Shown here: positions 1-10,850 of the stretch, piece by piece | Numbering within the stretch: the first letter of the stretch is position 1 | How the letters are laid out: every line of letters begins with the position of its first letter | Assembly: GCA_030765055.1 (NCBI GenBank) | Contig: JAUKNK010000327.1 | Location: forward strand, 28,954-92,953 | Source: Mantis religiosa | Taxonomy: Eukaryota > Arthropoda > Insecta > Mantodea > Mantidae | Reading direction: 5' to 3' | Length of the DNA stretch: 64,000 bases | Translations under genes and position numbers: made by a program | The notes under the pieces: model-generated | What the model was told of the DNA's origin: nothing | Database searches by the model: none | The model's input: only the letters and a program-made list of their open reading frames with translations

Positions 1-904
1 AGTTAAATCATGGCATGCACTAATTGCCGCCTGTGCAACTGTTAACTTTTTTTCGGAACGCTTGGTTTGGCGGCTTTGTAATGAGTTTGTTTTGTTTTGG
101 AAATAAAATCATTGCTTTTCCCCTTTTGGAAGAAGAACCGTTAGCGATATTTATTGCTCTTTGCTCGGGCTGCACTGAAATGTGGTTCGAATACATTGAT
201 GTCCAACAGCAACTTTGAGGCCCCCCATTGTTTGTAAATCAGTCTTCCATTCACTCGTCAGATTTCATTCATCTGTCGCTAGGCAGGACAAAAAGAAATG
301 CTTTCTTAATTTTTTATTTCTTTACTTTGGCTTATTTTGTAAATAAAATCAATGCTTGTCAATGGGGAAGGTTACCCATTATCTAACTCTTAAATCGAAA
401 CTTTTATCTACTATACGTTATCGAAAAATCCCTTTTGGCAGTCAATACCTACATTTTTCTGAGGATTTATTAGAACTCACACATTTTAAGTGATATTTAA
501 TCTCTTAATCCTACAGATCGATAACACAAGCTGGCTGCACTATAGAGTTCGTGTCACAGTGAAAGGATTTGGCTCACTCCTACCTACTAGAGACGAATTT
601 CATAAAGTGGTACAAAACACAAATAATTTTTTAAAATGAAGAAATGTATAGGTATGCTTCTTTTATAAGAATTAAATTAGTTAATTTTCATTAGAGGTGA
701 TTTGGAACTTTTCTTTTCATTTCCGCACATATGCTATTCACAAAATCAACTGTACAAATGTATTGTAACGTAGCATCGTCATTTTTCAAAGTTCAGGATA
801 GAGGTAGCCGTAGTTTATAAGAGCTGGACAAATTCATTCTTCTTTCAACTTTCCTGGTTGGAAGATAAAGTCATAAAAATACTCTCCATTTATTTGGCTA
901 CATT
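1..904. other. No recognisable feature
   Basis: AT-rich sequence with scattered stops on both strands. The short open frames have no motif I recognise, and I see no repeat shared with the rest of the window. Confidence 0.5.
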
Positions 905-1500
905 TATTTGTCGTTACCTTGTTGCTACCTTGGCTTGCATGACACCCTGGTCGTTTGCTCTGCCAGGTAGGTCTTAACCTCCATACCTCCTTGATTACAT
1001 AATTATTCGCTTTCTTCCCCCTCCTCTTCCTTTCTTATATTCTTTACATTTATGGCCCATTTTTCTTTTACTTTCTGCAAGAACTCACCAATACTTCTTA
1101 CCTTCTTTTCCTCCCTTCCCGTTAACATTTTTATAGCTACTATCCTCTTCTGTACTTTCTCCCATTTTTCTTCCTAAACCTTTTTTCTCCATATTGCAAC
1201 CTCCTCGCATTCGGTTACATAGTGTTCTATGCTTTCTTCCCCCCACGCAATTCACAAATTCCCTTTTCCCTACCTCTTATCCCTCTTAGAAATATTATTC
1301 CTGTTCTCATCCATGCTAACCCTTCTCTCTCTTGCCTATTGCAGTAATCTACATATACTTCTCGTCCCCAATTTCTTTTTATTTGCTTGTAAAATTATAA
1401 TGATTTCATATTTTCAAGACTTCTCCATATTTCCTGTCTTTCTATATCTTCTATTGTGCATTTTACTAATAAATACATTCCAAATGATCCCTTCTAACGA
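905..1500 (-). pseudogene. Non-LTR retrotransposon ORF2 C-terminal relic
   Basis: Read on the minus strand, this pyrimidine-rich stretch gives broken pieces resembling the end of a non-LTR reverse transcriptase polyprotein. One piece reads LAWMRTGI followed by LRGIRGREKGICELRG. Another reads GKKAEHYVTECEE, which has the C/H/C spacing of the zinc-knuckle-like tail seen after the RT domain in many insect LINEs. A long charged K/E-rich tail follows. Frames change several times and stops interrupt the reading, so no protein can be made. No RT palm motifs remain. Clade is uncertain (Jockey, I or R1 type are all possible). The call rests on recalled family character and was not checked by a search. 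Confidence 0.45.
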
Positions 1501-2445
1501 AATGCTTGATGTGCAATTAAATTTGTAATGCATATATTCAAGTACATGCCTTTGCAATGTTTGAACTGAAATTTATTGTAGGAAGCTTTGGCAAAAAGTA
1601 GGAATATTTGTACTTGCTTTTTGAGATTTAACTGAAAGGTAAGACGGAACTTGAAATTAGGTAGCTTCTAACTCTAAATGACAGGAGGCAAATAGTAAAT
1701 AAATCTTCTTACTATATGGTAATGTTATGTTTAGAAAAATACTACGCCTAGTGCATAAGAGTAAAATGAACGAAAAATATGACTCAGATGAATCCTGCTT
1801 CATATGGAAGAGGAGCGAGCTTTTAATCACAGTGAATCAGTAATCAAAATCATGAAATACCTGTAATAACTGAAAATGGCATTCATGAGCGATGTTTATA
1901 TAGCCACATTGCGGTTAAGCAAGTGTTGGATCTCTTGTTTCATTACTCGATCACCTTTATTTTTGAAGAACTAAACTGAAGTTGGCGAGATCTTGCGGTG
2001 TATTTCTCGTGAATTGTGTTTCAGTGAATCATTCTTGGAGATGAAAGCACAGATGGCAATTTTTGCTGTGAATAATGCTGGAAACCGAATCATTGTGGCC
2101 GGAGCATTGATACGTATCGTGATGTTTGCATGCAAGCTAATGTGACACAGATATCTTGTTACGTTGTAATGTTAGCTTCCCTCGCTCTACAGGCTTTCCG
2201 CAATCCTTGGATCCATTCCAGCTAAATCAATCATTTTCACATGTAGGTAACGTTATTTCGACATTAAAAGATAAAAGCGAACCTTAGTCCACAAGGAAGG
2301 CCGTTGTCACAAAAATTAACCCACAGCGATATTAAATAAAATACCGGGTGGGACAAAAGATAATGATATTTGGTGTTACATTTATACTGGGCTTTTATCA
2401 AAGCGAAATAATGGCATTTTACGTCTCTCTCACTTTACGTGACAA
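1501..2445. other. No recognisable feature upstream of the RTE-like RT fragment
   Basis: AT-rich sequence without a coding signal. It was examined for the apurinic endonuclease domain that should precede the RT fragment starting near 2446, and none was recognised. That fragment is therefore 5'-truncated. Confidence 0.45.
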
Positions 2446-3159
2446 TGTGACAACTACAGAGGAATTAGTCTGCTGTGCTCAGTGTATAAACTGCATGCTA
2501 AAATAGTTGCAAGAAGAATAAGTACAATAGTGAAAGCACGGCTTCATGAGGTCCAAAACGGATTTAAAAAAGGAAGATCATACACGGATAGTATATTTAT
2601 AATTCAACAACTAATTGAAAAACACAAAAAATTTAATGTTGACACATTTATGCTTTTTGTTGACTATGTTAAAGCCTTCGATTCGGTTTTAAGGGATAAA
2701 CTTTGGATAGCGATGGAAAATTGTGGAATACCAGCACATTTAATAGGGACTGTACAAGGTATGTATAAAAACACTACAATAGCAATAATAAAGAATGGAA
2801 GGAAAACAGAAGTAGTGGACATAAATAAAGGAGTACGACAAGGATGCCTTCTATCGCCTATACTCTTTAATATCTATATTGATAATATGGTACAAGAATG
2901 GCAGCAAAGTATAAAACAAACTTTACTGAATGGAAACATAATTTTAAATACAGTATTATTTGCTGATGATCAAGTGATAATATCCCACTCAGAAGATGAC
3001 ACACAAAGAGCAGTATATAGTTTAAACAACATAGCGGAAACATATAACCTTTCAATCTCAGAACACAAAACTAAAGTAATGGATTTTAGAGGAAAAAACA
3101 ACATAAGAGCAAAAATAGTTATAAACAATAAAATAATAGAACAGGTCGACGTTTATTAA
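2446..3159 (+). pseudogene. RTE-like non-LTR reverse transcriptase, partial
   Basis: An uninterrupted 237-codon frame covers most of an RT palm/finger domain. NYRGISLL opens the homology before any ATG, so this is an interior piece of a longer ORF. NGFKKGRSYTDSI follows, then motif A in DYVKAFDSV, motif B in GVRQGCLLSPILFNIY and the catalytic box FADDQVII. Both metal-binding aspartate regions are present. The frame stops just after KIIEQVDV, where related copies continue into a YLGY-type motif and the thumb. The 5' endonuclease and the 3' thumb and tail are missing. Known family role: target-primed reverse transcription of the element RNA. The same lineage recurs as 3' fragments at 17.2, 25.9, 28.4, 33.3, 45.6, 61.4 and 62.4 kb. 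RTE-like is my clade call from motif style. Confidence 0.85.
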
Positions 3160-4450
3160 TTTGACAGGGCTGATCACCCGCTAAGCCTTGATTAGTAATG
3201 CTCGCCGTGAAAGCTTCAAGTCTTACACGAAAATTTAATTCTTCTTCCACATTAGTCGAAGTGTGAAAGAACGCATGATACTATGACAACATGAATGAGT
3301 CCGAGTTTTGATACAACCAATATTAAGGCAATTTTCTAATAAAATCCCATTTATTTGAAAACGACAAGCATGGATTTGGGATTTTATAAGTGCATGTGTT
3401 TAAACTAGTATAATTTATCTTCTGCAACCAAAACGTAATACACTGCTATTAAAGTAACAATAATAAAAAGAAACATGCACATAAAGGATTCGAAATCATG
3501 CTGGTCCACTTATGAGACATATGAGTTTTACCGCTCGGCTACCATTCATACGGCCAAGCCGCAAAGCGTCTCCCATCTATCGCATAGCTTTGAAATGAAG
3601 CCAGAGTGGTATCAAAGCGTATATTGTGAACGCAGCTTCATCGAATGTTTCCGATGTTTTCCGAATAAAAATTGGTTTCTGGTACCTGCTCTTCCGCCCG
3701 CTCCCCCCAAGGCTAAATATTCCCGGTGAAATCTCGATATCAAATTTTTGTGTGGAATAGACTACTTGAACCTAGAGTTCAATGAATTTATTGCCTTTAA
3801 TTGTTTCACAAGACAACACCTCCCATATAACCATAGAACATAAAACAATAATTTCGAATCTTGAATACTAGAAGGCATTGAAGTTTCTATGGGATCTCAT
3901 AGGATGAGTGGGTTTAATGCTTGTATATCTAGCCCTTACTTGTAATCCCGAACGTGGCATTGAATCATTCCAATTTGATTCAACTTTCCAACTATTACAA
4001 TATTTGCATTCATATTTACATTTATAGAAATTAAGCAGAAACAATGTAAACAATGGGAATTCTGTGATACTGTTATGTCAATGATAAGTTGATCTATTCT
4101 ATAACTTGATGTTTCAAATGTCATTGATTGAATGACTTGATGTAGGTAGCAGGTGCATAGAAAACCTTCTGGAATTTACACCAGATGTTTTTCACAGTCG
4201 AAAACCACTGCACCAGTTTTTGTTATTAATTAAGATCATGCCCTGTTGAATACAAGATTTTGTTCTCAATTGTACACTGAGAATGAATTTGGAAATAAAT
4301 TTCTACTGCAGCATCGGTTTTTATTAGCCTTGGATTACCATACCTAATCTTTGTTTCTGTACTATATTTCCCTGGCATAGCCGATAATTTAAGGACGGCA
4401 AGGGCGTACTTAACGTTTTAATAAAATTGTGTTTTACATTTAACTTAATA
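3160..4450. other. No recognisable feature
   Basis: AT-rich sequence with short open frames only (longest about 84 codons, at 3475-3729, proline-rich end, no motif recognised). Confidence 0.45.
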
Positions 4451-4545
4451 GGGTAGTTTATAGCTAAACTATCTTAGGCTCATTTGAGCACCATTACACC
4501 CATTTCATTCATTATGACTTAATGTTGGAGGATGTAATTAAAACA
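4451..4545 (+). repeat. SINE family A, 3' fragment
   Basis: Carries only the 3' body of family A: a GGCTCATTTGAGCA block, CATTTCATTCAT, then a diverged TGACTTAATGTTGGAGGATG end. The tRNA-like head is missing, as expected for a 5'-truncated insertion. Confidence 0.7.
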
Positions 4546-4737
4546 GTCATCCTGGGGGTTCAGTGCAAGTATGTGTGAATAAAAAAACTTGAAGTGATGC
4601 AAATATCATCGGTGCCTTTTCCTGTCAGAAGTAATAGCTTTTAAAATGTGAAATGTCATTGTTATATTGGAGATAGGTGGAAATGTAGGCCTCATTATCT
4701 CATGCAAAGCATTTATAACATAATGATATTATTTAAC

Positions 4738-5083
4738 TAGAGCCAACTGAAAAATTCAATGCCACGGCCGGGATTTGAACCACGGATCTCCTGGTTTCCG
4801 TCCAGTCGCTCTAACCCCTTGAGCTACCATGGCCAACATGCCGATGCGACCTTACATTCTCCAAATGACTCATAATATTTTCCCGGTAGACCACACACAT
4901 GTGTATTTCGAATATGAGAACTCTAATTGGTATACCGGGAAAATATAATGAGTCAGTTGGAGAATTTGACGTCGTGTCGGCATGTTGGCCATGGTAGCTC
5001 AAGGGGTTAGAGTGGCTGGACGGAAACTAGGAGATCCGTGGTTCAAATCCCGGCGGTAGCATTGAATTTTTCAGTTGGCTCTA
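4738..5083. mobile_element. Palindromic element with outward-facing tRNA-like arms, copy 1 (full length)
   Basis: A 346-bp inverted repeat. Its ends read TAGAGCCAACTGAAAAATTC and the reverse complement. Each arm carries a tRNA-like unit: minus strand about 4836-4763, plus strand about 4985-5061. The plus reading begins GCCATGGTAGCTCAAGGGG and ends TTCAAATCCCGG. The consensus tRNA fold closes a 7-bp acceptor-like stem (GCCATGG with CCGTGGC), a GCTC/GAGC D-stem and a 4-bp anticodon stem. The T-stem is imperfect and position 33 is not T, so it is not a functional tRNA. Inside the tRNA units both arms continue with matching sequence (GTCGGCATGTT, GAGTCAGTTGGAGAATTT, TATACCGGGAAAA) to a centre near 4905. 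The tRNA units point away from each other. TA flanks each end if the element is counted from GAGCC to GGCTC. Confidence 0.85.
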
Positions 5084-5992
5084 ATTAATTAAAAACATCC
5101 ATATACTGGAGTAATGTATTTAAAAGCATTAATTCTTTAAGGATTAATTTCTCAATATAAATTTACATTAATAATGAGATTATATCAACTGGTTTTTAGC
5201 ATTCTCAATGGACAAGTCTCAATATTCAGTATCTGAAACCATTCGTATCAGCTACAAGAAGTAGATAGACATTCTCTATTGTACATCTTCCAAAATTACT
5301 CGTATATTCAATTCCAATACAATTTGTAATTTTCAGTTTCCATGTCTCTTCCTTTGTGAGGCTGTTTGTTCTCTACGTCCAAGCCCTACAGAGATTGTTG
5401 GCGTTCCTCATACATCCAGACGGTCATAATTGCAGTTAACTACTGATTTACAGTGTCATATTTTTCATTTGGGTGGTAACACCTCCTTGCCATATTACAA
5501 TGCTTTTCTAATAATAACTTCAACCATTGCATCATGCGGTGGAAGTCATGTCATACATGATTTACATGCATGAAAGACACGATTACATACATGATTCTGT
5601 CATAAGCTGTTTTGATTTTCAACTTGTTTCAAACCTTCTCTTATGTTCCTGACCATGAAGGAAATTTCGTTCCACTAAGCGTCGGCTGCACATTGGCTAG
5701 AAATACTCAATGCCCGTTTCTTCGGATAATGGTGTGGTAATAGCGATGGAACGAAAGGACCTACAACTTTTACTCGAGCCGGTTGAACATTAAGGTAACT
5801 TCACATAAACTTTCAAAATGAGAGGGAAGAAACACCAAATGGGAATGTGGGACGCGATTGTAGTTTGTTATATGAGGGCTCACTGGCGCAAATAGCGTGC
5901 CAAAACAAAACCTACTGTTTCTTACCTGCCACTGCAACTTCGTGCTACAACCACATTTATTGTTCTGACATAAACACGTTCACCGAGGTTTG
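5084..5992. other. No recognisable feature
   Basis: Unclassified AT-rich sequence. A run of ACATGATT/CATACATGA variants near 5540-5610 is weakly repetitive. No coding signal. Confidence 0.4.
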
Positions 5993-5994
5993 TA

Positions 5995-6066
5995 CAGTAG
6001 AACCTCGTTAATGCTTATCAATTTGGGCTTAATGTTGTCTGGTTTATCAAAAGTCCAGATTAGGTG
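5995..6066 (+). mobile_element. pogo/Tigger terminal fragment
   Basis: Starts with CAGTAGAACCTCGTTAATGC directly after TA, which is the known end of pogo/Tigger-type elements and their TA target. It closely resembles the left end of the 40773-41572 element. No matching right end or coding sequence follows, so this is a solo end or a heavily deleted copy. Confidence 0.65.
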
Positions 6067-6201
6067 AAATGAACAGCACAGAGTAAAATTGTGTATGAAA
6101 TTGGAGTGTGTACTGTATTATTTTATTAGAACGTAATATACAATAGGCCCACCTGATTTTAATTACGCAATCTTTATTATCTATTTATTTATTTGAAAGG
6201 G

Positions 6202-6357
6202 TAGAGCCAGACTGAAAAATTCAATGCCATAGCCGGGATTTGAACCACGGATCTTCTGGTCTCCATCCAGCCGTTCTAAACCATTAAGCTACTATGACCA
6301 TCGTGCCGATATGACATTAAATTCTCCAACTGACTCGTGTTTTTCCCGGTAAACCAC
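6202..6357 (-). mobile_element. Single arm of the palindromic tRNA-like family
   Basis: Begins TAGAGCCAGACTGAAAAATT and carries the minus-strand tRNA-like unit, then the AAATTCTCCAACTGACTCG and CCCGGTAAACCA segments of the inner arm. No right arm follows; instead about 160 bp of other sequence leads to a second arm in the same orientation. Confidence 0.8.
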
Positions 6358-6520
6358 TAGGAGTTCTCATAAACACATGAGACAACTACCTTAATGGCGA
6401 CTTACTATGCTGTAAGTTCTTTAAGGCCCTGGCTTTATAGTTCGGATCACTATTAGGTACAATTAATGGAAATTAATTGTTCTTTCGCACTAACCGTGTG
6501 TAGGACGCACTATGAAAGGG

Positions 6521-6672
6521 TAGAGCCAGACTGAAAAATTCAATGACATAGCCGGAATTTGAACCACGGATCTTCTGGTCTCCGTCCAGCCGCTCTAAAC
6601 TATTGAGCTACAGTGGCCAACGTGCCGATATGACATTAAATTCTCCAACTGACTCGTGTTTTTCCCGGTAAA
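6521..6672 (-). mobile_element. Second single arm of the palindromic tRNA-like family, direct repeat of the first
   Basis: Nearly identical to the arm at 6202 in the same orientation, and both are preceded by TGAAAGGG. It ends at CCCGGTAAAC, where TTATTTATTTATTTATC begins. A similar TTTATTTATTT run lies just before the first arm, so the pair looks like a duplicated block. Confidence 0.8.
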
Positions 6673-6699
6673 CTTATTTATTTATTTATCTATCGTAAT

Positions 6700-6916
6700 A
6701 TGCGTTCTCCAACGTTAAGTCATATCGGACGATGAATGAAATGCATGAAATTATGCTCAAATGAGCCCAGGATCCTTAGAGCTTAGAGTTATCCAACATT
6801 CGTCTTTCAGGATAAAGGCAACCCTCGAAGAAACCTTATCCAGGCACTCACTCTGACCGAGATTCGAACTCGGTACTTCTTGATCGTGAGGCAGACACGC
6901 TAACGAGGCGGGCATG
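6700..6916 (-). repeat. SINE family A, minus-strand copy
   Basis: The reverse complement shows the A-box-like head region, GAGTTCGAATCTCGGTCAGA (RNA polymerase III B-box type), the GGATAAGGTTT block and the CCGATATGACTTAACGTTGG 3' end. Nearly full length, about 215 bp, placed 28 bp after the tRNA-like arm. Confidence 0.85.
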
Positions 6917-7971
6917 TGGTGTACATTATATGTGCTTTGAAGAGATGTGCTTGGAGTGTTCCCTGATATGGATCCTTCAACCCGAACATGTTCATGGACG
7001 ATGTTTATTGGGAAAGGTTAGGGATCCCGCTGCCGCATTAGGTATGGCCAGCCTTTGTCGCTGATCTCTCTCCCGGAGGTTGTAGGCCTAGAATAGTCTT
7101 GTCCGCAGTGCCGTTTTTATTCGCCACCCTTATTCCTAATGCAATAAGTGACAGGAACTTAGGAACAGTTTGCGGAAGCATACCGCATGCAAAGTTTCCA
7201 TTTCCAATTTATTGCACGCTGATATCTGTAGACGTTAAACCGTTGTTATTTGCATCTTAAATAATAGCGAAAAAATAAAATAAAAAGAATTGATGCGCAC
7301 TCAGGAAGATAAGGATTTTCTAAATCTCCATATTAACAGCAAAGGGTTGTACGCACAGATCAGGCACCCTGTCAGGCGTGAAGGTTAAGTGATGGCCTTC
7401 AAGTGAAGCGCGAAGAAGGTGGGAAAAGTAACCATGCGTGAGGTGCCAACTGCAAGGTTGCGATCACAACTCAGGTGTCGAATTCGCACTCTTGGGTTCA
7501 TTCCGGAAGGACGAACGACATTGCTCTCAATAGCTTCGTAGCCTTCCAGGAACTTTCTTATTCGCCTCACGCGACATGTCCTGTTACATGAAACTCTACA
7601 TTATTGGCACTATCAAATAAGTACATAATTTGTTATATATAGGTATATAAACGGAAATATTTTTCGGGAAAACTTTGTGTAAATAACCTGATTAAAATGG
7701 ATTACGCATGTGTATTGGATTTTAAAAAGTGCGGTAAGTGCTTGCACATACGTTCTCTGAACCATATAAAGTTATAAACTGTAATCCTTCAAGGAAAACG
7801 GAAAGCACACCATTAGCTCGCTCAACTCTCTTCCAACACACATGGTAAGAGTACAACTGTTTTGCAGCGTGTTCATTCTGTTTCGCTATTTCAAGTGATC
7901 AAGTACGAGTGGATGAGAACTGTGAACGTTGGTGATTTTTAAACATATTTTGTGCACACAAATCCCATAAA
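6917..7971. other. No recognisable feature; GC-richer patch at 7330-7580
   Basis: Mostly AT-rich. The 7330-7580 stretch is richer in GC and holds a 61-codon minus-strand frame (7385-7570) without a known motif. I cannot say whether it is an exon, a regulatory patch or an old repeat. Confidence 0.3.
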
Positions 7972-8410
7972 ATGAGTTCCAAACATAAAACATTATCCTG
8001 GAGGGAAAAATTAAGCTTATTGAAGAACACGAAAAGAACAAACGACCAGCTCAAAATTTAGCTGTGTAGTTTAAAGTGGTGAAAACTGAGCTTTATGAGA
8101 TATTTGGAGAAATAACAGGGCATTTGAAACGCATCATAACATTTAGAGTATGACGAGATAAATCGCGCTGTATTCGAGTGGTTTGTCAGTGTGCACGCTT
8201 ACGGAATTCCCATCTCTGGACCATCGTTTCTGACTCAAGCTTTAGAGACAGCAACATAATTAGGCAAAGACAATTTCAGAACTTCCAATGGATGCCTTGA
8301 TAGTTTCAAACTTCGCCTTAATTGTTTTGAATGTTGTGTGTGTGGTGAAGCAAATGACCTTTATATGCACACAGTTGCAAATTGGAAAGGAACAATTGAA
8401 AACAGACAAA
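7972..8410 (+). pseudogene. pogo/Tigger transposase N-terminal relic (CENP-B-type DNA-binding region)
   Basis: Starts MSSKHKTLSWREKLSLL and, after several stops and frame changes, gives EINRAVFEWF, then GIPISGPSFLTQAL and SNGCLDSFKLR. That order matches the helix-turn-helix plus CENP-B-type HTH region of pogo/Tigger transposases, in particular the E..ALLEWF, GIPISGP and SNGWL.F.KR motifs. Known role: binds the element's inverted ends. The DDE catalytic part is not found downstream, so this is a truncated, dead copy. It may belong to the same lineage as the C-terminal piece at 40.9 kb, but the two do not overlap and cannot be compared directly. Confidence 0.7.
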
Positions 8411-8650
8411 GAAACTAAGTGATATACTACAATCATATTAATCTGTAACATATGTTCTGTGGTTTTATGATTTGGTTACCATAATTTCAAAGATTACAGC
8501 ATAAAAAATCTCAGCACGTAAGCAGAAAAAATAAAAACAAAGCGAAATAAATGGCCCACTCCAATGTTAGTTGTAAGAGTTACTGTATTTATCAAAATAA
8601 AAGGATAAATGGATAATTGCAATATTAATTGCAGCATGACTGATTTCGTT

Positions 8651-8907
8651 GTTATTTGTTCCATTTATACCCCGCCTTTAACTGCAATGGTCAGTCATAT
8701 CGTTTTTCTTTGGAACATATCGAATACAATTCGTATTCATTGGGTTTTAATCATTAGATCAGGCATACATTCGCACTCTCATTCCAGACTCTGCGGAAGA
8801 TGAGGAATTACCTTGGTCGGAGAAAAATCCCCATCCACACCGCCGGGAATCGAACCCGGGACCCCTAGCACGGCAGGAAGTTGTTCTACCGACTGAGCTA
8901 CGGGGTC
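8651..8907 (-). repeat. SINE family B, full-length minus-strand copy
   Basis: Reverse complement begins GACCCCGTAGCTCAGTCGG, a tRNA-like head with GCTC/GAAC D-arm, anticodon loop CTGCCGT (GCC-like) and a perfect T-arm, CCGGGTTCGATTCCCGG. The acceptor stem does not close, and about 185 bp of non-tRNA body follows, so it is a SINE and not a tRNA gene. The body includes TTTTTCTCCGACCAAGGTAA and ends near TATAAATGGAACAAATAAC. The second copy is at 34260. Confidence 0.85.
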
Positions 8908-9076
8908 ATCTATGAGTAAATTTGTCACTAGTGTCGCTAAATAAATATAGGCTGATAAAATGGGAGATTGTAATGATTTATCTTTTAATTGGAAATTCTG
9001 CTCATAAAACTTCATAAAAAAGACAACCATCAGGGTGTTTAAATTGGGGAACCTTATAATTTTAATAACTTATCAA

Positions 9077-9077
<1 letters not shown>

Positions 9078-9161
<84 letters not shown>

Positions 9162-9177
9162 GATATATATAGATATA
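9078..9177. repeat. (CA)n-(TA)n microsatellite
   Basis: About 65 bp of CA repeats changing to TA and then ATATATAG units. It directly abuts GC-rich repeat copy 1. Confidence 0.98.
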
Positions 9178-9180
9178 AAC

Positions 9181-9712
9181 TCGAGGGTATCTACCAGGGC
9201 GGATCCTCACAGAGTGAAGACTGACCCCCCTCTAATGACCAGGGAGATACCGAGCTGTCCCAAAATGGCGCCCAGCGCCTCCGTGGGGCTTTCCGTAGGA
9301 CAAGACCTGGAGACTAACAAGCCCCCCATCTGGTCCTGTGGACACAAGATGGGATAGAAGTGGATACGCCACTTACGCGCGCCAACTCCAAAATGGGAAG
9401 GCTACAGATATGACCTCGGTGGGGCCACCTGGTGATCTAGCACACCTTCTACTGGCTATGCTGGCTAGTACGCGGGAATATTAATGGCTTCCCTCAACCC
9501 CGTCCGGAGACGTACCCGATCTCCCAAGGGTATCGGGAACCACTGCCCCCTCGAGTCCAACCCAATCCGAACAGCGCTCAATTAGGGTGGGGCTCGAATT
9601 TTCGGCCCGAGGTTCCTCTAGTAACGTCAGAGGTACCACAAGTCCAAGGGGTCCGCAGCGCCCGCACCACGGCAGCTGAAGAGGACGGGTCCCCTCCCCT
9701 ACGGGATAACTG
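9181..9712 (+). repeat. GC-rich interspersed repeat, copy 1
   Basis: About 530 bp, far richer in GC than its surroundings. It shares long blocks with copies at 15162, 35131 and 43411: GGGAGATACCGAGCTGTCCC, AAGTGGATACGCCACTTACG, GGCTAGTACGCGGGAATA, TTCGGCCCGAGGTTCCTC and CTCCCCTACGGGATA. The first 55 bp differ from the other copies. A frame reading MTSVGPPGDLAHLLLAMLAS then STREY and a stop recurs in other copies. I do not recognise the family. No inverted ends or target duplication seen. Confidence 0.8.
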
Positions 9713-10767
9713 ATCAAACACCACGATTTTTTGCAAGAAATATTAGGATATATGTACTATGGCAAGGTTGTTCTCAAAACCGTAAAACTAACTTCTTTCT
9801 TGATTGCCAAATCTTTAAAACGATTATAAATATCAATTTACATATCTAATATTGTTTCTTGTTCAGTAACATGCTGCGATTTGTAGTTTTTGTGAAAGAG
9901 ATTAAGTATCTAGTGGTTTTGTGTAATAAAAAGATGCACATGAAAATGGAATAATTTGTTATCTTAAACAAAATAAAATTAGTGTAGTTATCTGCTGAAT
10001 AATCTATTCATATTTCATTGCTAAATCAATACCAGGAGTTCTTGATCTTCGATAATTCAGTTTGCATGTAGCAGAATGTACTTCAAAGAAATAATTTGTG
10101 GAAAACCCGAAAAAATCCAGATCTCAGTGACTAACCTATAAATTTATTTATTAACCTCATTAAATTTACTTAACAGTCTATGAATCATATTTCGACTTTG
10201 AATTTTAATGCTTGGGAATCTCTCCTGAAATAACTTTGCAGTAATTATCTATTCCGCATGCAAATAAGAACCATGAATAAACATGCTGGTTGAAATAGCA
10301 TACTTGAATTCATTCATATTAACTGAATTAACATACACTGAAAAAAGAAAACCAACCTAAGGACATGTGCTTATTCTACAAAAATTATAATACAGAGTGA
10401 CGGATTTGACCTTCAAGCACTGGTATCCCAATCAGCCAAATGACCGCACCATCGGTTTGATTAATCAAGACGCGGGGCCAAGAGCGATTCCAATCACCCA
10501 GTAACAACATTGTATTTTAGTCCTTGGGACAGAAGGTACATTACTGCTGTAATTCAAGGGTATTGAAATGTTATTGTAACCTGGTTTTGAAGACAAATCA
10601 ACTTTATGCAGACTGTCTTTTTTTCAGGTTAAGAAGTAATTCACAAATATGAATCTCTGGTGATCTGTTGTTTGTGATGACCCTTCATTTAAGTTCGTAC
10701 AATATCGAAACAACTTACTCAATTTGAAATTAAAATGCATAGCAATAATCTGTTGCACATCTTATAC
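9713..10767. other. No recognisable feature
   Basis: Low-GC sequence, rich in stops. Nothing supported. Confidence 0.5.
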
Positions 10768-10793
10768 AGACTGAAAAATTCAATGCCACAGCT
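10768..10793 (+). mobile_element. Terminal stub of the palindromic tRNA-like family
   Basis: CAGACTGAAAAATTCAATGC plus CACAGC matches the outer end of the 4738/6202/46083 family. Nothing further of the arm remains. The Jockey-like RT fragment begins about 58 bp downstream. Confidence 0.6.
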
Positions 10794-10850
10794 GTTTCCT
10801 TTGATAAATGGATGCTACCTTGAAATTTATTTTCACTTCTGTAGGGTATT

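Noticed and set aside
2482..3159. Functional reverse transcriptase gene
   Set aside because: Although open, it lacks the endonuclease, thumb and tail and starts within the RT domain, so it is a truncated copy.
4985..5061. A true tRNA-Ser gene
   Set aside because: The GGA-like anticodon would mean serine, but there is no long variable arm, position 33 is not T, the T-stem is broken, and the unit repeats in a palindromic element.
8833..8907. A true tRNA-Gly gene on the minus strand
   Set aside because: The T-arm is perfect, but the acceptor stem does not close and the sequence continues into a body shared with 34260, so it is a SINE head.
9481..9717. Minus-strand 78-codon frame in the GC-rich repeat, also in copies 2 to 4
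   Set aside because: GC-rich sequence gives long frames on both strands by chance. The copies differ by indels, and the plus frame is the more conserved one.
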